DNA of 64,000 bases from the NCBI GenBank assembly GCA_029204225.1, contig CM055095.1:23727641-23791640 (forward strand). Direction: 5' to 3'. Under the pieces are notes generated by a model. It had not been told where the DNA came from. It did no database searches and saw only the letters and a list, made by a program, of their open reading frames with translations. How positions within the stretch are numbered: the stretch's first letter is position 1; each line of letters begins with the position of its first letter. Shown here piece after piece: positions 58,011 through 64,000 of the stretch. This DNA comes from Diphasiastrum complanatum (lineage: Eukaryota; Streptophyta; Lycopodiopsida; Lycopodiales; Lycopodiaceae). Position numbers and translations under genes: made by a program.

Positions 58011-61000
58011 TGGCTTCGTGGCTGGTGCTATCAGAGGAAGAAAGGAATGTAGATCCACAGCTGGGGTATCCTCGTGGGTATGCGAAGCTGTGCCGGCATG
58101 CTCATGCGTGGGTGCATAGTAACATATTCCCTTACAGCGAAGGGCCACCACGGAAGTTCATCCCTTACGCCCTCCCACCTGATGATGTAAGTGAGCTATA
58201 ATTTTTTCACAGAAACTCTTTCAGATATCTACTTAGTAACTGTTTTGTTTCTGGAATAACTTAGTTTAAAACTCTCTACATAAATGCCTTATTCAATATT
58301 AAGGTTAGGAGACAAACTTTCCCTGGCCTTTTCAGTTTTGCTTAGTTTATTGCTTTGAGCTAACATCTTCCAAGCATTGGTGAACCATATGATACATCAA
58401 CTTTTACAGCGAGTGAAAATTTTCCTCTTTCATACTCTAGCGCTTTCCTTTTTTGATATGCACAATATTCTTCTGTGTTGCGAGTTCTCTTTTGGTTATT
58501 GGATAGATAAATTTTAGAGCTAACTCTGCACTGTGGATCTCACGAAGATTTGAAGTGGGGATACTTTTAACATAAGGAATGCTAACAATGACCGTAGGCA
58601 GATGAGGATGAGCCCCTGCGTGATGAATATCTAGATACCTAAAAGAAGTGAGAAGATCGTGGGTTGCTGAAGTGCCAATTTTGCATGTGTGCAGAACCAC
58701 GTTTGGCCAGGTCCATGGGCTGTGTTTAATTGAATGCGAGTATTGCTGGTGGGTCTTGAGATTTTTGTACTGCTCTCTGCGTCTGTCCACGTTCGTAACA
58801 GACTGGACACAAAATGTTTAACTTTTCTGCAGCCATTTTACATGTGTCATGTACAATGGGCCATCGTGTCTCAGTAAGCGATTAGCTGTCATTAGGCACC
58901 TAATTGGATCATTCCTTTCGATGGAAGAAGCCAAGATCAATTTGTAGAAAGCAAATTGTCTGTTACTAGCTGACAAGAATTTCATATCCAAACTGACAAC
59001 TAGTCTGAAGAAATTTGTCCAGTTTAATCCTCAAAGCCCTCAACTCATCCAAGACCTATCCCTAAATAATCATACCAATCTATGAAGTACAACTGATGCA
59101 CGGGCTCCAGGACATGTGGAAAAATGAGCGGTCCTTTTGCTCCACTCTGACATCATAGATGCACAGTGTTCTGGAATGCTGTGTTCCGGAACGCTCCCGG
59201 AAATAGATTTTCAAAACGGTTCCGGGATTTGGGAGCGTTCCTGATCAGAACATTGGAATTTTTTTTTTTTTGTGGTTTTTTAAAATTTTTATTTTGTGTT
59301 GGGGTGGGCAAGAACAACATTTAGGGATGTAACAAAATTCCATCTTCATTTGTCTGAATGATCTACCTTAAATGTCAAAGCTTATAGAGATTTTCTTTTA
59401 ATGTATCTCCTTGCCATGTTAGACAAAATTACACAATGTCTAACATGGTAGAGATACAGTAAAAGAAAGTCTTTTACATAAGATGCACATTCATATTCCT
59501 TGCATGTGAATGGAGAAGCCAATCAGCTTTGCGCTTTACCTCTAGCATTTGTCATAGTCAAGTTTGTCTTTCATGTTTGGAGAAGTGATAGCTTGTTGGT
59601 CTTTTGAAAAATCTAGGAAAGTGTTTTGGGACATATATTCATGCATGTGAGGCCAATGATTTCTCAGGTTGATGTTGTAGGAGATAGTCCATCTGCACAT
59701 TGTGGAATTGAATATCAAAATATGTGGGTGGAATTCATACAAAGATTTCATGTCTTGTTAATGATGTTTGGGCATCCTAGAGTTCTTGGCTTGCACTTTG
59801 AAGATCTGCCAGCTCCACCATTTTCAATTCAACAGGCATTGTTCTAGACTGTATTATGGCTGCACAAACTAGTTTGAACCTGAGTATTCTGAGTGTGGCT
59901 GGAAATGGGGCTTAAAATTTAGAATTTTTTTTATAGCAGAGTTCTGAAATGCTGCATTCCGGAACGTGGAGGTTTGGAACACCGTTTCGAAGCAACTTCT
60001 TCTGACATCATACCTTCACAAAGCTGAATTGTTATACCTGTAGATTACCTTTTGAGCTTAGGTAGTAAATTCAGTGATAAGACATCAAACTTTGAAGCTA
60101 AGTAGGCCATGCCCATATTCATGTCTAGAAAGAAAATCTCAAGTCCTCTGTTAGTATTTTTGATAGTCCTCTCATCTTAGAATCTATATTCTGCCTTTGT
60201 TCTAAATGACCTTGCAAGTATATAACAAAGCTTATTTCTGGAACTTGTACAGGATTTCAAAAAATATTGCTATGACTCACACTTTGACAAAATCGCCATG
60301 ACTTAAAGGGTGTAGCTTGTTCAGAAGAAAATGTTTGTTGGACAAAATCTTACATTGGACCATATACCAAATAGTGATGACAAAAGGAGACTGTTATCGC
60401 CGAGAATACAAGGTGAATAAGTAAGATGAGGATGTAGGGTTTTTAAACAAAAGTAGATTATTGATAGTAAGCCCTCAAAAGCTCTGCATCTTTTCTGTTC
60501 AAAATCCATCTAAAGATTGGTGACAAGTATGCAAGATGCATTGTCAAGATTCAAGAGCAAAGATTGCAGGCTTAAGAAAATGAATAGTGTAAGAACAAAT
60601 GAGGTTTGTATTAATTGAAGAGAAAGTCCAAGAATTTTTACATTTTGGACCATACCAAATAGTGACGACAAAAGGAGAATTGTTACTGTTGAGAATACAA
60701 GGTGAATAAGTAAGATGAGGATGTAGGGTTTTTTATTAACAAAGCAGGTTATTGATAGTAAACCCTCAAAAGCTCTACATCTTTTTTTATTCAAAATCCA
60801 TCTCAAAATTCTCAAATAGATTGCTGACAAGTATGCTAGACGCATTGTCAAGATTCAAGAGCAAAGATTGCAAAGGCTTAAGAAAATGAAAGATTTCAAA
60901 AACAAATAAGGTTGGTATTAAATGAATTGAAAGTTCAAGCATGATTGAATCCAGGAATGTGGAAAGTTTTTTCAGAGGTACTTTGCCTATGTTTCATATT

Positions 61001-63961
61001 GTAGCCAGTAGCAACTTGATCAACAAGAAAAATGATTGAAGTTTTATAAGAAAACTAGTGATTGATTCTTCTAATTAATTCATTCAAATTGTGAGCAGCT
61101 TCTGCTTCAGGAAGAGAATTCTAATATTATACACGACTTGAAAAGTCACCTAAGCTTCACTTGGTGTGTTTGCGGATGAAATTTGGGACATGATTTGATC
61201 CTAAATACTCATGCTAATCATTCCCAATGCTTTTCCAATGCTTTGGTAGCATTCTTGCCTTAATCCAACTGACTGTCTAAGGGTCCCTCAAGCTCTCTCT
61301 TTGACATGTCTTGTCTCTCGAATCGAGCAACGTCCACTGTAGGAAGCTTCTCTTGTTCTGTCACTTTTTCCAAGCATCTTGCATCCACATTTTAAACTTC
61401 CAAATTGGATAATTCCTACCATCTGAAACTCTCTTCGTCATCTCTCTTGTCAAGTTCAATTGAAAGTCATGTCTTCATGTCATTCAATCTTAAAATCTCA
61501 CATGCTATTAATTACAATTTACCTGTGTGACAAATTTGCAAGTATTTATTGGATAAAAGAGTTTTTTTTTATAGTTGATGCTACATGGATGATGTGTTGT
61601 TTTTCCTATCCCTTTTCCTGGGGGACCCATGTTTCCCAAGACTATACATCAAATTCTCTGCTATAAGCTTCTGAAATCCCTTTGTGATCTCTACTCTACA
61701 TTTATTTCCTATTTAAGAGCAGAGCTTTGTCTACATTTGGAGTCCTAAAACTTTATTTCCTATTTGAGACTCGGATGTTTACTGAGCTTTGTCATAAGAC
61801 TCTATGAACGAGAACGGAAACAATGTCTTGTCAGATTGAACCTGAACTGACATGAGCGCTTCATGTCTAGCAGATTGCCAAACTTAAAGACTTCGAAAAT
61901 TTGTTTCCTGTTATCAACGATGATTCAAGAGATACCCTTAATGTGCAGAGATATGCAGAGATGTTATGGAGACAACTTGACCACCTCGGGTACTTCAATT
62001 ATCTCTATGTCACAAATTTCATGACTTTTTCAAAATTCCTTTAAGCAAGAAAGAATCTTCAGAACGCATTGTCGGTTTTTATGTCCTAGCTGATCTTAGC
62101 TAGCATGTCTTCTATATGCAGTAATGCAGGATTTGATCCAGCCAAATTCAGGGTAGACACCTATGGGAACGTGCTCTACTGGCATGCAGACCCTGCCTCC
62201 CCTCTAGCCTGGGAGGTTGCACATTGGTTTCCTCACTCAAGTATGTAAAGCAAGGCATACACTGACATGCCAGATATTTGTTACAAGGAGAAGTAACAGT
62301 GTCTTTGCTCTTTAGAGCACTTTCAGATAATGATCTTGGAATATGCACAAATTTGTAGTTTTTTGATTGAGAGGAATGTGACCATGGCACTTCATCATTG
62401 CAGGAGGAGGTAAGAGCGTATTAAACAATCTCAGGATTGTGCAATGGCAAGTAAGTCTTCGAAAGAGGAACAGATTGGAGTTCCTTGTACCATGGTGGGA
62501 TTTGCAGTTGGGTGTATCTGTGAATCATTTTCTTTCAGCATTTGCATCTACAAATGTAGAGTTCAGGTATTAACCCTAGTTAAATGTTGGGGTTTTATTT
62601 CAGTCTTATTGAGCTATTCTTATTGTGCCTAAATCTTGATGACTCAATTTGAATTATGTTGACAACCTGTTCTTACCTGAGTGGCAAGTACAAACATTCT
62701 TGAATTGCATACAATTAGAACAGGCCTGCAACTCACAGAGCAAATGTATCTTCTTTCATCCAGTTGGAAAGTTCAAAGATAGTGGTACAGTTGGGTTATT
62801 CGAGTAGATAGAGGTTACAATAAGCTCTCATACTAACCTTGCATCTTTATTGTTATGAACCAGTTATATATTACAGATGACTCTGGACTGAAGCTCTTTG
62901 ATGTTGAAACAGGCGGAGATGCTTTTCATATCTATTCCAATCAGGTGAAGATGAGCAGATAAGTGATGAACTTGTTGTTGAAAATCATCACTGGCCCCAC
63001 CATTTCCTGGAAAAGAAAAGCCGCTGGGGGCTTGCTGCAGCAGCACTTGTGAGACAGCAAAGAGATGTAGACGATGTTCTACGATCTTTGAATGGACCCA
63101 GGCCTGGTTCTGGATACACAAACAACTTTGTGTCAAGTAAGATTATGAAGTTTATGTTTTTCTTCTATTCTAGTCACAGTAACAGCAGTGTTGTTATCAT
63201 GGTTCTTGGTAGTGGGATGCACTTGAATTCTGAGTTAGATTACTGGCGTGACGCCTCCAAAACATAAAATACATATAGACATCAGTTTCTAAGTTGTTAG
63301 AAGCATCACAGACAAAAAGCTTGTCTGAAATCACAGGCATTAATAAGAGGAAGCAATTTTTTTGTCTCTACCAGGTTCATTAGCTCGAAAGAGATGGAGT
63401 CTAGAAGAAGAGGAAGCTTTGAAAAGGGCAGTCCAAAAGTTTGGATTTGGATGCTGGAAAGAAATCAAGGACTGTGAGCCCGCCCTTATGCATCGTTCCA
63501 CCGTTCAAATAAGAGACAAGGTAGAGTTCAACGCCCTGATTTTAATGTCGGCACACTGAATCAATCAGTGGCTGTTTTCTGACTGGGTTTCTGGATTTGG
63601 GTGATGGGTGATTCAGTGTAGATTAATGAGGGAAGATGGGCAGGAAGCAGACAAGGAAAATATGAGGTCAGATGCCAGTGACAAGCAATCCACTTTCACA
63701 TTCAATCTCCAGAAAGAAGCAAGACTGAAGAAGATCAGAGATGAAGAAAAGGAAGAGAAGGCTGCAGAAGTGGCACAACAGGAGGAGAAACTAAAAGCAA
63801 TCAAAGAACAGAATGAAAAGGAGAAGGAGGCATTGGAGACCCTGGAATGCATGCTTATGCAGCAAAGAAAACAGGTCGAGAAACAGCAACAGTGGAATGA
63901 GACACAGGCTTCGTATCGACTGTGTTTGGAGAGGATGGTTCACGAGACAATGCATCAGTAA
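58010..63961 (+). CDS. HNH-like domain plus SANT/Myb domain plus coiled coil, seven exons, 429 aa
   Basis: Exons 58010-58186, 61874-61989, 62122-62240, 62404-62566, 62913-63136, 63375-63520, 63617-63961. All six introns are GT-AG, and phases add up to 1290 nt. Residues 1-60 are a conserved start (NVDPQLGYPRGYAKLCRHAH). Residues 103-153 form an HNH-endonuclease-like fold (YGNVLYWHAD, then HWFPHSRGG and NNLRIVQWQ), in which Ala131 stands before His132 where Asp is usual. Residues 154-192 are the conserved FLVPWWDLQLGVSVN block. Residues 272-316 are a SANT/Myb-type helix bundle with Trp274 and Trp294, with Cys316 at the third aromatic position. Residues ~330-425 are a charged coiled coil. Plant homologues are uncharacterised nuclear-type proteins. 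A DNA- or chromatin-related role is inferred. Intron 1 is 3.7 kb and full of repeats. Confidence 0.88.
59170..59275. repeat. GGAACG hairpin followed by oligo-T (intron 1)
   Basis: GGAACGCTCCC pairs with GGGAGCGTTCC and CCGGAA with TTCCGG, followed by ~14 T. A partial relative (GTTCTGAAATGCTGCATTCC, then GGAACG) is at 59940-59985, and a cousin is at 36814. Confidence 0.6.
60353..60940. repeat. ~290-bp tandem duplication in intron 1
   Basis: Units starting TTGGACCATA at 60355 and 60645 align along their length (AATACAAGGTGAATAAGTAA, GATTCAAGAGCAAAGATTGC) with small indels. Confidence 0.9.
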
Positions 63962-64000
63962 GTTGTATCTCACTTTGCCATTTCCCGTACGCTATCAAAC

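Overview
This is a nuclear segment of a land-plant genome. The grounds are a long P-class PPR gene with a plastid-transit-like N terminus, a land-plant organ-size (ARGOS/OSR-type) microprotein, an intron-rich HNH-like/SANT gene with GT-AG introns, Ty1/copia elements primed by tRNA-iMet, chromodomain Ty3/gypsy elements, and very long (CT/GA)n tracts. Penelope-like RT remnants, short single-copy genes and the repeat load are compatible with a seed-free plant (fern, lycophyte or bryophyte). That placement is inference only.

Only three host genes look intact: the PPR gene (22734-25376, +), the ARGOS-like microprotein (39663-39845, -) and a seven-exon HNH-like/SANT/coiled-coil gene (58010-63961, +, 429 aa, all junctions phase-consistent). 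Nearly everything else is transposon sequence or unrecognised sequence.

Left part (1-13 kb): a copia 3' end with LTR and a PBS; a chromovirus 3' half on the minus strand, fused upstream to an unidentified gene that has its own TATA box; then a copia pol split by an LTR element whose two 1.07-kb LTRs now face each other, with matching 5-bp target duplications proving a later inversion. From 13 to 20 kb: a stop-riddled coiled-coil gene whose stops are almost all TAG, an intact two-exon unknown gene convergent with a decayed DDE-type transposase, and a gypsy gag relic.

Middle (20-42 kb): the PPR gene, 0.65-kb direct repeats flanking a Penelope-like RT relic and an unknown pseudogene, tandem duplications, and the ARGOS-like gene.

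Right part (42-56 kb): a three-layer nest of one copia family whose LTRs share TGTGA...TCACA ends. Two of these elements encode, in the place of RT/RNase H, a region that I read as a tandem RRM of the Mei2-like kind. This is the most interesting possible novelty in the window. A solo chromovirus LTR and the HNH-like/SANT gene complete the window.
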